Source: Trematomus loennbergii (taxonomy: Eukaryota > Chordata > Actinopteri > Perciformes > Nototheniidae). Taken from it: a stretch of DNA of 64,000 nt. Position 1 is the first letter of the stretch, and the number at the start of each line of letters is the position of its first letter. Positions 1 through 28,137 of this stretch are shown one piece after another. Location of the stretch: NCBI GenBank assembly GCA_012861695.1, contig JAAOOA010000002.1, forward strand, positions 24,992,398 through 25,056,397. Reading direction: 5' to 3'. A program made the position numbers and the translations under genes. The notes below the pieces were generated by a model, which ran no database searches, had not been told where the DNA came from, and worked only from the letters and a program-made list of their open reading frames with translations.

Positions 1-1783
1 CTTCTTTATCATCAACATCATCAATAATCTAAACCTAATGTACAGTATACAATGTAGCACATGTTTACTGCCCTCCTGTGGACTGTCAGAGTAATGCAGA
101 AGGTAGCGGACAATCCACCCATCTAATACAAATTGACAATGACAATATGAAAATGTTGCCACAATTTGCTGTTTAATATGGCAGTATAAATACATAATGT
201 GTTTGTAAATACGAGGTCAGTTTTACTTACAAAGTGACCACCTGGACTCCTGCTGCAGTGTTGCTGCTGCACATACTTCCTTGCCTCTGAGACAATCTGA
301 CTGCCAAGGTGACAGTGCCTGCTAAGGTACGGCTAAAGAGCAGTTTGCCAAGAAAAACTAGTGAGCCAGGTTTCCATCATTATTTTCCACTGCCCTTCTC
401 ACACAATATCTTCACACATGTTTAATGTGTATCCATCTTAGTTCTGGGGAATGGTTTCTGGGTAAAATCTTGTTTATCTCACAGATAAGTCAGTAAGGTC
501 AGGACGCCCGGCTCCCCGGACTGAGGAGTTATTTATATAAAATAATTTACCACAACAGTCTGGCTCCTATTAGGGTGTTACTTCGTCCAACGTCACTTTG
601 TTTATCATTATTTAATCTGTTCCTCTTTTCCTGGCATGGCCCCTGTTCTGGATTAAATGTACTGCCAAAGAGATCAGAGGTCACTGTTTTGTCTCAATGC
701 AGCCAATGGTTTGTTTTATGTTTCCCTTCCAGGAGGAGCTTTTACAAGCTTGAATGAAGGCCAAGAGACAATTTAACTTTATTGGTAAGAGATATCTTCA
801 GGGTTTTTTGGTGATGACTCGCTATTTGGCCATAGGATAGATTAGATTACGTGATCCTCCCCTGAAGATATTTAGTTTGGAGTAAAGTTTAAATATACAG
901 TGTATCTGTGTTATTTTTCTAGCTCTTAGGCTGGTCATTGAAACCATTCACATTACTTTTATTTATTTATTTTTACTGCCATTATATCTCCCAGCTGCCA
1001 TATTTCATCCAAATAACGAAACTACTATTTCAGTAAAGCAAAAAAGGAAACATCTAAATACCTATTCCTATACATTTTAATATTGTTGGCTCCCTTACTG
1101 ATGTGAAACAAATACAACCTTAAAACAAACTTCATTCAAACTGGAAATAAACTCAATTAAGCCGTCTTGGCAAGGTATTTCCACTGTTGGAACAATCTCT
1201 GGTTTGTTAAAAATAACCCTTACTCTGAGTCATATGTTTAAAAAGGCCGGCTCTACAGGCTGCTTATCCCCACTTTCTCTCTCTTTCCCTCCACAAAGCA
1301 CATGTTGATGTGACAGAAGTTGTCCAAAAAACATCATACTTACTGTGGATGTATAGTATGTCTGGTACCTGTTAGCTTTAACCACACAAGGTTATAAGCA
1401 GGTTAAGAGCAGTGAGTCAATGACGGTATCAAACAGTAAATACAATATTTAAACTAGTAGAGAACTGCAACAAAAAGAGGTCTTTAAAAATGCAGTGATA
1501 CACACACACACAAACACACATGCACAACCAAACACAAGATCTCCCTGGCGAAGAGAAATCACTTTTGATACTGTATACAGTAAAGGAGATTCCTTTTGTC
1601 TGTTTGTTCATGTTTGCGTGTATAGGACATTTTTGTCCCCATGTGTGCGCATGAGTTCATTCATCTGCAGGCTGTGTGTTGGAGGATCTCACATCTCCCC
1701 AAAGACAGCCGTGCCTGGCAGGAACACAGATGGAGTGTCTGGATAGCCTGAAGTGCACATCTAAAATACACACAGACACACAC

Positions 1784-1834
<51 letters not shown>

Positions 1835-2209
1835 CACACACACATGATTATACAATGCCTTTCAAAATCCACAGTTAAAAGAACACACTGAAAGGAATGA
1901 ATTGTTATAATAAGAATAAGAGAATTGCGCTTACCCAGAACTGTCTATCATTAATCTTTGCCATTGGGACCACTAAATGGATTCATAAATCATTTGAGAA
2001 AGAAGGAAATTAGAGAAATAATGAATGACAGTGATTGGGGAAGAAGAGGAGTAGCGCGTGACACACTTTAGATATTGGAAAAAGATACACAGAGAGAAAG
2101 ACTTACCACAGATTCTGCCTCTATTACTCTATGTCATGAGTCCATTAGTTCCATTCATTAATACCATTACTGTGTCTAATGGGACTGTTGTAACATGCAA
2201 AGACTACAT
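1..2209. other. Intergenic or 3'-flanking noncoding DNA
   Basis: AT-rich sequence without a supportable gene. The open frames are short and lack recognisable domains; several come from the CA repeat near 1.8 kb. It could be distal 3' flank of the C14orf132-like gene on the minus strand, but nothing here proves transcription. Confidence 0.6.
1768..1850. repeat. (CA)n microsatellite
   Basis: An AC/CA dinucleotide tract, uninterrupted for roughly 50 bases from about 1,784 to 1,832, with imperfect CA flanks. Polycysteine-valine and threonine-histidine open frames over it are artefacts of the repeat. Confidence 0.95.
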
Positions 2210-2211
2210 TA

Positions 2212-3297
2212 CAGTTTTTCTCAATTGCCAACACACTAAAATTATACATAAAGCACAATTATTTTAACTGACACTCAAAGAGCAAAACATCGGCTCAAAT
2301 CTCCAAAACTCTAAACACGTTTTCAGCTTTTCACACAATTTGCAAATCAACATGGCACTTTTTGCAAACCACTGCACGCGTTTCTCCATGTAAGACACAG
2401 GAATCTGACATAAAGTCACATGTTAGCTGGTTTAAAACACTGATATTCAAAATGCCTCACACATGGACCAATGATCAAGAAACATGTTCCACCTGACCAA
2501 AGACCTGATAGCATAATTGTTGGCTCATCAATCAGGATGTTAGCACTATAAAAAGACCACAGATGAGTACTTTCTTACAGAAACAATGGAAGCCAACAAG
2601 AGGAAGAGGAAGAGGAAGAGGAAGAGGAAGAGCTGGGGTGAGAGTGAGAGGAGGAAGAATGAGAGGTAGATGTACAGTAGAGCTGGAGGGAGAGGACGTG
2701 GACAAAGAAGAATGCTCTCTAATGAAATCCGGGCCACTTTGATTGACCATGTTATCAACCATGGTTTGACGATGAGAGAGGCTGGACAGAGGGTTCAGCC
2801 TAATATGTTTTACTCTAAGTTTTTATTTCTATCTACTGTATTTGACAGAAGCATCATTTTTGTTTTGCAGAAACAACTGTAACTATGTGCTGAGATGCAT
2901 GTTGCACAATGCTATTTTTGAATAAAATATGATTTTTTTCAACAACAACTCATTTGTATTTCTTCATTTACTGTATTTCTGTATAAGCAAGCAATCTTTC
3001 TCTGCAGAAAGCTCTATGTACAGAGCATAGCCCATAACAGATGAAAGTGCTTTAGATTATGCTCAGCAGTGAGTAGTTGGGTGGTCAAACAATCTAGTAT
3101 TATGAATTAAGTGTGTTATATTTGGTGCTAAAGTTTGCATTTGGTAAGTGTGTATGTAGTTTTGAGTGCAGTTCTTCACTTAGCAGGAGAAATGAGGTGT
3201 TTTGCACTTTGGGCGTGTGGTTTTGTGAATTGTGTTTAGTGTTCTGAGAAACTGAGCAATTAAAAAAGAAATGTGTGTTAGCAATCGAGAAAAACTG
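2212..3297 (+). mobile_element. Tc1/mariner-type element, internally deleted
   Basis: The ends are inverted repeats of about 24 bases: CAGTTTTTCTCAATTGCCAA at 2,212 matches the complement of the sequence ending at 3,297 with two differences (A/G and C/T). Both ends are flanked by TA (2,210-2,211 and 3,298-3,299), the target of the Tc1/mariner superfamily. Inside, an ATG at 2,586 starts an arginine/glycine-rich stretch. An open frame at 2,670-2,882 then encodes a helix-turn-helix segment (TLIDHVINHGLTMREAGQRV) joined directly to a short C-terminal tail. The DDE catalytic core expected between them is missing, so this is a non-autonomous derivative of an autonomous parent. The N-terminal part also needs a frame change to join the HTH frame. 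Confidence 0.85.
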
Positions 3298-3299
3298 TA

Positions 3300-6200
3300 A
3301 ACTAATGTCTAGAGATATTTTAGAGAAAGCCAACATTCTCTTAAGATCAAATGAATATGTAATGAGCCACTTGAAGAGCTCACATCATCTGTATATTCAG
3401 TTTAAAGTAGATTAATGTATCTTAAATCAAATACATTTTTTTTTTCATGTTCCAAAATATAAAAAAATATGCAATCAGAAACACATTTAAAGTTTTCAAA
3501 AACACTCAATAATATAGAGTGTGGAGACAAATCAAGAAATTGTGTTTTCTTAAGATCTTAATGTGAGTAATACTGCCACTGCCTTTACAATACACAACAT
3601 ATAGTTTTATAATTATAATGCATTACAAAAGTTTTGAATTGTATTCCTCAAGTCAGATTTAGATTATGTGATGACAACATGAATTCATATTTTCTTGGTC
3701 TGTGTAATGGAGCTGTAGGAAAGCCTTTGGTCATTATTAAGTCAGAAGTTGATTCAAGATGAAACCACATTACTTTAAATTAACTTGTAGTGAGCATCAG
3801 GAAGAAATCCTGTCATTACACATTTCCTGGTACATGTAGATATCAAAACCAACCACTCACATTTCATCATTTCATTCATACTAATTAGAAAACCAATTAT
3901 AAGAATATATCCCTAATAAAGTGTCACAATGTTTTAACCATTCTGTTTTCTACAATTGTACTTGCCTTCCTCGAAATTGACTTCTTAAAAGAAAGGAGAG
4001 TGAAATTGGATTAACATAAGCATTTAAATGAAACATTGCCTTTGAAATTTGATATTATTTTATGATCGGTTCATTTAATATGGCTAACATTCTCTTGATA
4101 TCAGCAAAGATAAAATACAAAGATTAAGAAAATTGATGATCTGCTGTACATGCTATGTAATTCACAAGTACAGTAGAACTACATTATTTCTTTATAAGCT
4201 GCATGAGACAAGCAATCATCAACAAACATCGCACATTCTTACTACTTTAATGAGGTTACATTACATAACTCATACAGTAGAAAGGTCCACCTTAAAAACT
4301 CTTCCTGATAGCTCCATGATCTTGGATTTACAAATAGAGAAATTCCTCAAATAAAACTTAAAAGTAAGATATAGAAACAAGTCAAATGTAAAGTCAAACT
4401 CCAACATATAAGCATACATTATCTCATAAAACCAAGAGGCTAAATTGTTTTACTGAAGTCCAATTACTGACTTAAGTATGCGAATAGGTAAACACTTACT
4501 ACATTAGTAAGAAAATGAGACATTTGCTAGTTGCCATGCATGTTCAGTGAGGTACAATGGTAGCATGTAGTCCATTTGTGCTGCTGCTAACCAAACAGTG
4601 CTGTCATACTGTGTCTGCTTCATATCTGCATCCAGCTATCACTATCTGTTTTATTAAAATCCTGATGTAAAGTGAGTGTACTGTATGCATAGTATGTATG
4701 TGCTTCATAACACATTGTTGTTCAACCATCTTTCAGATATAACACAAACAGAGTTGTATGTTTTTGCCGATTTGAACATGTTTGAGTAGCTTGTTGTATC
4801 ACAAATACAAATTCATTATCCAGACCTTGACAAGTTTAATGGTTGTTCTGTTAAGTTTCATTTATTGTTTTTAGAGAACCTCTTCTTCGATTCAGTCCCA
4901 TCGTGTCCACAGAAGGAATTGTCCATTATCTATGAAGCCATTCTATCTTTTCATTGTCTTCTCAACAGTCAAATGAATTGATTTGATTTGATTTGATTAG
5001 TGACAAATCTTCAACTACATTCCGCAAATGTCCTCATTACAAAGATCAGAATATCCAAGCAATATTTAACCCCATTGAATGAGGGAAAGGATCTTCAAAC
5101 TGTTACTAATCATCAGGGCTGTGAGTGCAGTGTAGGCCTGTAGCCATATATAACCTTTATGAGACATTTACCATCTGAGGCTGTTGTTCCTTTTCATTCT
5201 GTTCTCATTTGGCAAAGATCCTCATGTCCACTTTCTGCAGTTTTACACATTCTCCAAAGCACAGAGACACTGTTCATGCAAATCCACTCTGTGAGGTGAT
5301 GTAGAACATGCTCGTCCTGAAACAGCCGTATATCCGTGTGAACTGTACTTTAAATCCACGTGGATGAGAACAAAGTCAATGCCACAATGTTGTCTCTCAG
5401 TTTGTTGTATGAAACTCAGACTGGTCTGCTGGTCTCCTCTCCAAGCCATTGTTTCCAGTCCTTATTGTTTCACGAACGATGATGGGAATCTCTATGGAGG
5501 CAGAGAGCATGTGGGAGAAAAAGATTTAGTACACAAAACAGAAATGATGGGTTATCTGCTTAATGGCTTAATGGTCCAGAGTTCTAGTTGACAGGCAATT
5601 TCAAACCCTTTCTGTCAAAATTATTTATAGAACATACTATCATGGTTTACTATTATGATCTGATCTGCAACACCTAAATGCTAAAATGTGAAATGGAGAA
5701 AGAGGAAAGATTGGTCAGAAGAAGTCAGAGTTCTGGTGAGGACTATGTGTGTGTATGGGTGTGTGTTTGAATGTGTGTGTGTGTGTGTGTATGTATAGAG
5801 AGGAGGGGTGCGCAATGTGGACATCACGGCCGAATGCCTCACATGCATGAAAGGAGGGATGACAGAGGAAAAGATGGAAGAGAGAGCACAGAGGGTACAA
5901 TGTGACACATATAAGACCACAGTGAATGCACCATTAGAATAATAAAACTGTTCAATGTTGAACTGGTAACTGGATATGAGTTATCCTACTTCTGATGATG
6001 TGCTAATGATGTAACAGGAATAAGGTGTAAACGATATTCAGTAACCCATACTGTAACTCATAAATATGGGTTACAGTAACAAACTAATTGACTCCTAACC
6101 CTCACCCGACAAACTGATCTATGATAATCTATCAAACAAACTCAGACGCACTGGTGTATTTAGGGTCAGACCCTTAGTGAGATAGGGGTGAACTCTGTTG

Positions 6201-9200
6201 CTCAATTATAACTGTATCATTTAGTCTGTAATACTGCCAACTTGGGTTCATATGCAATGTAAATGATTTATACTTACTTCAAAGTAAAGCATACATGATA
6301 AGAAACTCATTACTGCGCAGGATACTTTATCTTTGCCAAAAAATGGTATTACTGTGCACTTAAAGACCTTTTACTTTTTAAACTATGCATTATGTCTTAC
6401 TATATACCACTTAAAGTTAATGTATCTATTCATTTGACTAAAGATTCTAAAAACACACAAGTGTCTTTTGTCGTTCATCCCAAACATGAAGACATCGTGT
6501 CTCCTTTAGTTACTAAGAGTGTTACATTCATGAAATGCCAGGACAAAATTGTTCCCAGGGGGAAGATGATCTCTGAGTTTAAACTGATTTTACACAGAAA
6601 GGCACTTGATGACTAATGTTGGCTGCAGACTGGATGCATGATTGTTTAATATCACGGATGACAAGTACTTTGTCATTGGGAACGTCAACATTTCCCAGTA
6701 AATGTTCCTGCTTAAAGTCCCTTACACAAATGTGATACATCAGGTTGCTGCACCACATCAGTAACAGTATTTAACTTCTCACCTCTGGGTGCCATGGTGG
6801 TGAGTAGCGGGATCACTGGGTTGTTTCCAGGCGTCTTGAGATGCTATCCTTCACTTCAGTGTGACTATGCAGGCAGGTGATGTCAGCAGTAAGATGGAGG
6901 GAATGAAAGAAACACCTAGCCTGTTGTAGGCTGTTGTAGAAGTCCATATTAACAGATGTTTGCATGGTTTCTTCTCTGTGCGCTGAGTCCTTTCCACAAG
7001 CTTGGCGTCTTTATGTAGAAACACATTAATGGTATCTAATTAGTTGATATTGTGGGTTCATGCTTCCACAGAAACTGGCTGGTAATTGGACAGTAAAGGA
7101 GTTGGTTGAGGTAAACTTCATAAGGAGGTAAACGTTGGACATCTGAACCTCTGCCGACCAAACAAGGACCACAAACATACTCAATATAATTTAATAATGT
7201 CAATATATACTGTTTATTCTTGTATGTGTTTTCGGTTTGTTGTTAGAGTTGAGAAATCTGGCTGTTTGAAGTCGTACCCTACTGTATACACTTTAAGTAT
7301 GCAACATAAAGCACTTCTTAAAGTAAAATAAATTCAGAAAATAAATGGTTTTATTTATTTTCCCTTTTCACCTGTGCACTTTACTTTTCTTGCATTTGTC
7401 TTTTGTCCTATATTCATGTTTGCCAATTTACTCAAATACACTCATTATTTATTTCTGTCATAATCCTCCTCCCTACACCAACTCTGTCCCCACCATTATC
7501 TCTCCTTTTCACTTGTTTCCTCACTCCCACTCTTATACAATGTCCCTTTCTCTGTCAGTTGTCATAAATGTACAAATAGCGGAAATGCATAAGAGCATTT
7601 TCTGCCTCATTATTTTCCTCTCTCTTCCACATCTTTCCTTTTCACTTCACGTGTCACTCATCGCCACTCATTATCTCACATGTTAATCATTATTTCTCTG
7701 TCTGCACCTTAAGACTCTATATTTGCCCCCGCCGGGTGCACTTAGCTCTATTCTGTCTGTAAAATCATCTTCTAATAAAGTCAGCCGCAGAGATACGATC
7801 TGCTCTGACCGCTCTAATATCTGCAGGGACACACTTCCCTATAGGATATTGAGCGAGGAAAGGAAGCTTGAGAGACGCATTACAGCTCATTACTCTGCCG
7901 AGAACGACACGGCTCTCTAAGGCTGAGACAGCGAGAGATGGTGAGATCCACCCACAAACACATGTATACAAACACACATGTAGAAGACACTAGCTGCGTG
8001 ATTTGTTCCGACTGTACTGATTTAAAATTACATAATGAATGAAAGTATATAGATATTACATATAGTACTACCATACAGTTGAGTTGTAATCGCCTCTGAA
8101 ACAGTACAAATCAAATGTACTGCCAAATCGAACACATTTTTATATGACACCACCTTGGTTACAGATGTTGTTGCGTTCACTGCTTAGTTACAATAGAAAT
8201 ATCCGTAAAATAATTCTTCATTAAAGCTAAATGATTTTTTCAATATCTATTACACAACTAATCCTCATAATAACAAACTCTTATCACCCAGTAGTTCCAC
8301 TTTGTAACATTTTTCAGCTTGTTGGTTTTCTGGTCCACCGCTTCAGTTTTGGCTCAGTAACTCCACTTTCATCAACATCATTTTTATTTGCCAAAAAATC
8401 GAGTGTACCAGCCTCTGCAGACAGAAACATTTTGCAATGCGCTGATAAGCAGGAGACATTTGTTCCTTGTGCTCCATTCTTCACATTACTTTTGACCTCC
8501 TCTGACCTGATCTTCTCAAATTTTGCTGTCTCTCTTCTTCCAGCGTTCCCTCTTTCCTACCAGCTTTATTGGATTTCATCTCCTTAGAAACAATCTCAGA
8601 GTGATTTGAAATAAAAGCGAAAGGCGCACTTCCCTTTTTAATGATGTGTTATCCTTGTAATGGGGAAAGAGTAACACTGACAGAAAGAGATTTCAATTGC
8701 TTGAACTTCCTTGCTTGTTAAATTTCAACAAGTCACTGCTCAGCTCAGCCCTGCTCCCCTCTAAAAGGATGTTGTTTTCTCTAGGCTTTTAAAAAAATAT
8801 ATATACTAGACAAGTTTTTAAATTAACCAACCAAGTGGATGTTTGTGGACTCTAAGAAAAAAAAGGAGCTTTAGTCATGGCATGAGATCGTCTTAATAAT
8901 TACTTTCTCTGTAATTTCATATTTCTAAATCATGGACTCCTTATAAAACAAACTACTAATAATGTTCAAGTGGTTAATCTACCATTGTTATCAATGACTG
9001 CCATGCAATAACAAAAAGCTTAACATTAGTGAGGAGGCGGAGCTGAGTAAATTCCATATTGCTCTTATTGCTCAAAATTAGTCAACTAAATATACTGGGT
9101 GCTGTAAATGTAAGAATAAAATCAATAGCATGGAAAAGAATAGTAAAGACAGAACAGGTTGAAGTTCAGTGCTTTGGTCGAGCATCGTAAGGACGTTATA

Positions 9201-9658
9201 CTGCAGGGCTCGGACCTCTGGCCTCGTAGTACTTCTAAATCCTACTATCACACACTCTGTTACAAGCTTCAACAGTGGATCTCTCTCTGGCTTCAGATCC
9301 CTCAAAGAGATCAAGCTATGATCCTGTGTAATCCTTCTGACCTCTGCTGAGCCTGAATGGGTTTATATAACAACAGCTTGGCTTACATAACCAGCTGACC
9401 ACGTAGGCAAGTATAGTACTATTATGTTAAGGCACCACTTATTCCAGCCTGCAATCCAAAGTGAATAAGTGTTGTGTTTTGCTCCAGGACAAAATGCTTA
9501 TTAAATAGGTTAATACTTTGTCCATATGGAGGCTAACATAAACATCCTGGTGACATCTGATTGTATCCGATTTTAGTTTCACTTCTTAATTGTTTATTAT
9601 GGCTTTGATTGCAAGAGATACATTATTGTTATAGTGATATTAAAGTTGGATTAGGAAG
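3300..9658. other. Gene-poor AT-rich stretch
   Basis: No gene is supportable. The stretch holds a short TGATT repeat near 4,977-4,999 and a TG tract near 5,745-5,795. An open frame of 74 codons at 6,392-6,616 and one of 65 codons at 7,723-7,920 show no known domain. The block around 7,715-7,940 is less AT-rich and repeat-free and could be a conserved noncoding element, but this cannot be tested from one sequence. Confidence 0.5.
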
Positions 9659-9685
9659 CCTAACCCTAACCCTAACCCTAACCCT
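9659..9685 (-). repeat. Short interstitial telomere-like repeat (CCCTAA)n
   Basis: About 4.5 uninterrupted copies of CCCTAA, the complement of the vertebrate telomere repeat TTAGGG. A degenerate C-rich stretch follows at about 9,815-9,845. The tract is far too short to be a chromosome end, so it is an interstitial telomere-like sequence. Confidence 0.9.
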
Positions 9686-10470
9686 TATAAACTTTGATTG
9701 GTAAATAAGATAAAATAAGGAGTTTTTAAATAGGTTTTTAAACAAAACATATTTACCCGAGAGCCTGTGCACCACGCTGCGCTCCTACGGAGCTCCGTGC
9801 GTTCCCCAAAACACTAACCCTGACCCAACCCCTACCCCTACCATTTCAGCCAATTGTGGTGGAAAGTGTTGATTGTGGGTTGGTTGAATGAACAAAGCTC
9901 TCAGGATTGTCTTTAACTTTCCATAGATATGTCCACTGGATCTGGTTTGTCTATGCTAGGTAGTTTTTTTGCCGGTTTTTCACGATAAAATGTGCAAAAC
10001 AGTGCATGAGTGGGTCTGCATGTGGTCTTATTTGGTCAGGTTGAGGTCAGTATTCAGTATATTAGGTAAGATATGCCATTTTCAAAGTCCCTTAATGTAA
10101 GGGTGATATTAGTTTAACTGTATTTTTGTGGGTTTTGTTTTTATATTGTGTCACTGTAAAACTTGAAGGAAAAAATAGATATACCTTTGTCTCTATCAGA
10201 TCATTATTTCATCTGATTACAGATTTAAATAAAATAAATAAATGAATTTGAAAAAGTATGTTTTATTTTGATTATTTAACTGTAGTTTATTAGTTTTACT
10301 CTCTTATATTTCTTGAAAAAAATGTAAAAATCATTTGATTTGACTATCCCATGCAAATTCCATTTCAGATGTCTCAAGTAAAGGCTATTTTACATCATTT
10401 CTGAAGAAAGATATATATTTTCAGGATATGGAAGGTTTCGGATTATCAGACGGCATCAGTTTCCATCTCG
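9686..10470 (-). other. Probable start of the 3' untranslated region of the C14orf132-like gene
   Basis: This lies directly downstream of the stop codon at 10,471-10,473, with no splice signal recognised. It is AT-rich, with several minus-strand AATAAA-type hexamers possible near 10,220-10,265. The true polyadenylation site cannot be fixed from sequence alone. Confidence 0.4.
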
Positions 10471-25500
<15,030 letters not shown>

Positions 25501-28137
25501 TATGCCTGGATCGATGATTGCCAGCTTGAGGGTGTATAAGTAAGACAGTTGACAGCAGTAAAAAGATCTCTGAAACTGCAGTGCTGTGCTTCGCTGGGTG
25601 AGTGCAGTTGTGAACGTGCTACATAATGACACAAAGAATGCTTTTCATGCTTCATTGAAGAGTTTATTCACTCAGCATATCTCCCTCTCTCTCTTTCTGT
25701 ATGGATGTGTACTGTATGTTGGTGGGGGGGGATCAACTTGTGCTTGAAGCATGCCAGACAGACCCTGCAGAATAATTAATGCTGGTGTGACTTTCATATG
25801 TAAGCTCTTTTGACAATGCTACCCCGTGCCTCTTCATGCTACCACTTTCTTTTGTATGAACTTCATAATCCATGAATTATTCATCCCAATCTGAAAATAC
25901 ATTCAGATATATACATTACCATGTTCTTCATGCATGTGTTTGTGTATCTATATTTGTCTCTCTTGCATCCATCCGCGGCTCATAAAAGGGTTTATACGTT
26001 CCAACTAATTAATTTATTATGATTAATAAATAATTTCCTTTAGAGATCAGTTATAATGCGACACCATTAGGGTTTAATAGCTCCACCTCATCCCGCTGAA
26101 TCCTGACTCTGATTTTGAACCTAGCTTTGTGATTCATCTGGGCAGAGAGAGTTGCGCAGCCTCTGGACCGAACTCTGTTTATTAAATTAACAGTCTATTA
26201 ACATCTGCACACATTTATTATGGTAACATTTTATTTAGGATTTAATATTTATAATTGTCGTTAATCTGGCAGTATTAGAGTCAAACCTTTGTCAAGTATC
26301 AATGTTTCATTATATTAATTACTATCACTGCATATACAAATTAAACCTGTTGCTAACAAAAGCCAATACTTGTTGTCTTCCGAGTGAAATGAATGCTTAT
26401 AACCTTCAACCTTATAACCTTATAATTTCATTTATTTATGAGGGCAATGCATAATAATCAACATTTCTGTTAATATATGTGTTAGCCAGATTAGTGAAGT
26501 GATGGTGACACCTAACAGACAGAAGAAAACAATGAGAATTTGAAGACACACACTTCACAGAGCGACAGGACACAATCATACATCAACAATAATCCACCCT
26601 GTTCTCATTCTCACACTTTGCTTTTATATAACATTTTACAGAAGGTTTTGTGGGCAAATAGAAATTGTGCCCTGACGCACAACAAGAAAAGGTAGTTTTG
26701 TTGTCAAAATTTACAAAACCAAACTTACTTCACTATCCAGGACCCTGTGTGGTGTATAAAGTGTATTTTCTTTTAGGTGCAAATTACATGAGAACATTTG
26801 AAAAAAAGGATCCAACACAGAAGCAACCCATTAGAGAGCACAGCAAATGCAGCATTGCTCAGATACTGCCAGGCTTGCAGCGTTGTTGTTTTTTTTTGCT
26901 TGTCTGTGCTTGAAATGAGCTTCCAGAGTTATTGCATTTAATTTCTAAAGACAGTTTCACCCCAAGCCACTTATGTGCCTCTAATGTCACAGCACAGCAA
27001 GCTGTTAACTGTAGACCCCTATTGTACTCTGTGGCCTTTGGAGCAGTTACTACCGCATGAGAAAACCCAAAAAATAGTTCATGTTGGGGACTTTGTGTGT
27101 GTGTTAGCATTAAGAGCGAGAAAAACACTGCACATTTGTATGCCCTATATGAGTGTGTAGGCATGTGCATGTGAGTCAGCGCTGCTTTAAAGCAATGTTT
27201 GTCCCCTTTACGCACAGTACAGTCCATTTTAGGAGAGATGGTCATTCTCCCTGAGGGCTGGTGAGTACAGCTGTCAGCAGAGAGAGTGAGACACTAAGTG
27301 GTTTTGAACAAAAGAGACAGAGGACAAATGTGGATAGATAAAAAGACAGGTATTTCTTTCATTTTTTCACATTTATTTATCTATTATCAAACAGTTTGTA
27401 CAATTGACTGTTTCATTTGCCTGCAGCGTTTCTGTGTGTCTGCTCATTATGAACAATTCTTTACACATCCACTTCCCATCTGCCTATAACAGATTTTTGA
27501 CATAGATAGAAAAACATATATACTAAAAAAAGACTGACTGTTACTTGCCTCCCCAAAGGCTTCACACACAGATACATGCACACATACGAACAGATGCTCA
27601 AATACCAAAAGCTGCTCTTTGTCTGCTCTCACTGCACTGTCCGCAAATCTGGTTTACTGTTGAGGGAACTCACAAAGTAAAACATTTTAACAAAGTTATA
27701 TCCACTACAAAATACCAGCGAAGTTACTCAGAAACTGTAGTATATTGTTTTAAAAATTGCATTGAAGGTTCATTAATGTATTGCCTATTAACACATTGAG
27801 AAGAGGCATAATCTTCATTCGGAGTCATGTTTCTAACACAACATATTAAATCTAATATTCACTACACTTTTAGCTCTGGTTTGGTCTCCACCAACACCTG
27901 AGGGATAAACCTGGATCTTTAGCGGACAGAATGTAATTATGAACAGGTACAGTACAGGGGATTTATAAGATAATTTTCAATGAAAACATGAGCGATGGAG
28001 CCACAGGTTGATAAACCAAAACAATGAAGCTAAAATGTTTTGTCAAGCTGAGGGGACCTGCAGATTTCTGTGATAATTATCTGTAGGTTTATTTCATTGT
28101 TTATATTTAATATTGATTAGTGCAACTTTAAGTTACA
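25501..28137. other. Upstream region of the C14orf132-like gene; no other gene seen
   Basis: This holds the unassigned 5' untranslated region and promoter of the minus-strand gene starting at 25,500. The block from about 25,970 to 26,215 is repeat-free and richer in mixed sequence than its surroundings, so it may be a conserved element. Open frames at 26.7-27.8 kb overlap on both strands and show no domains. Confidence 0.45.

Noticed and set aside
6392..6616. 74-codon frame (MSYYIPLKVNVSIHL start)
   Set aside because: Looks protein-like but has no recognisable family, splice sites or neighbours; could not be supported.
26859..27245. 128-codon minus-strand open frame
   Set aside because: No domain, no splice context, low-complexity composition, overlapping frames on the other strand.
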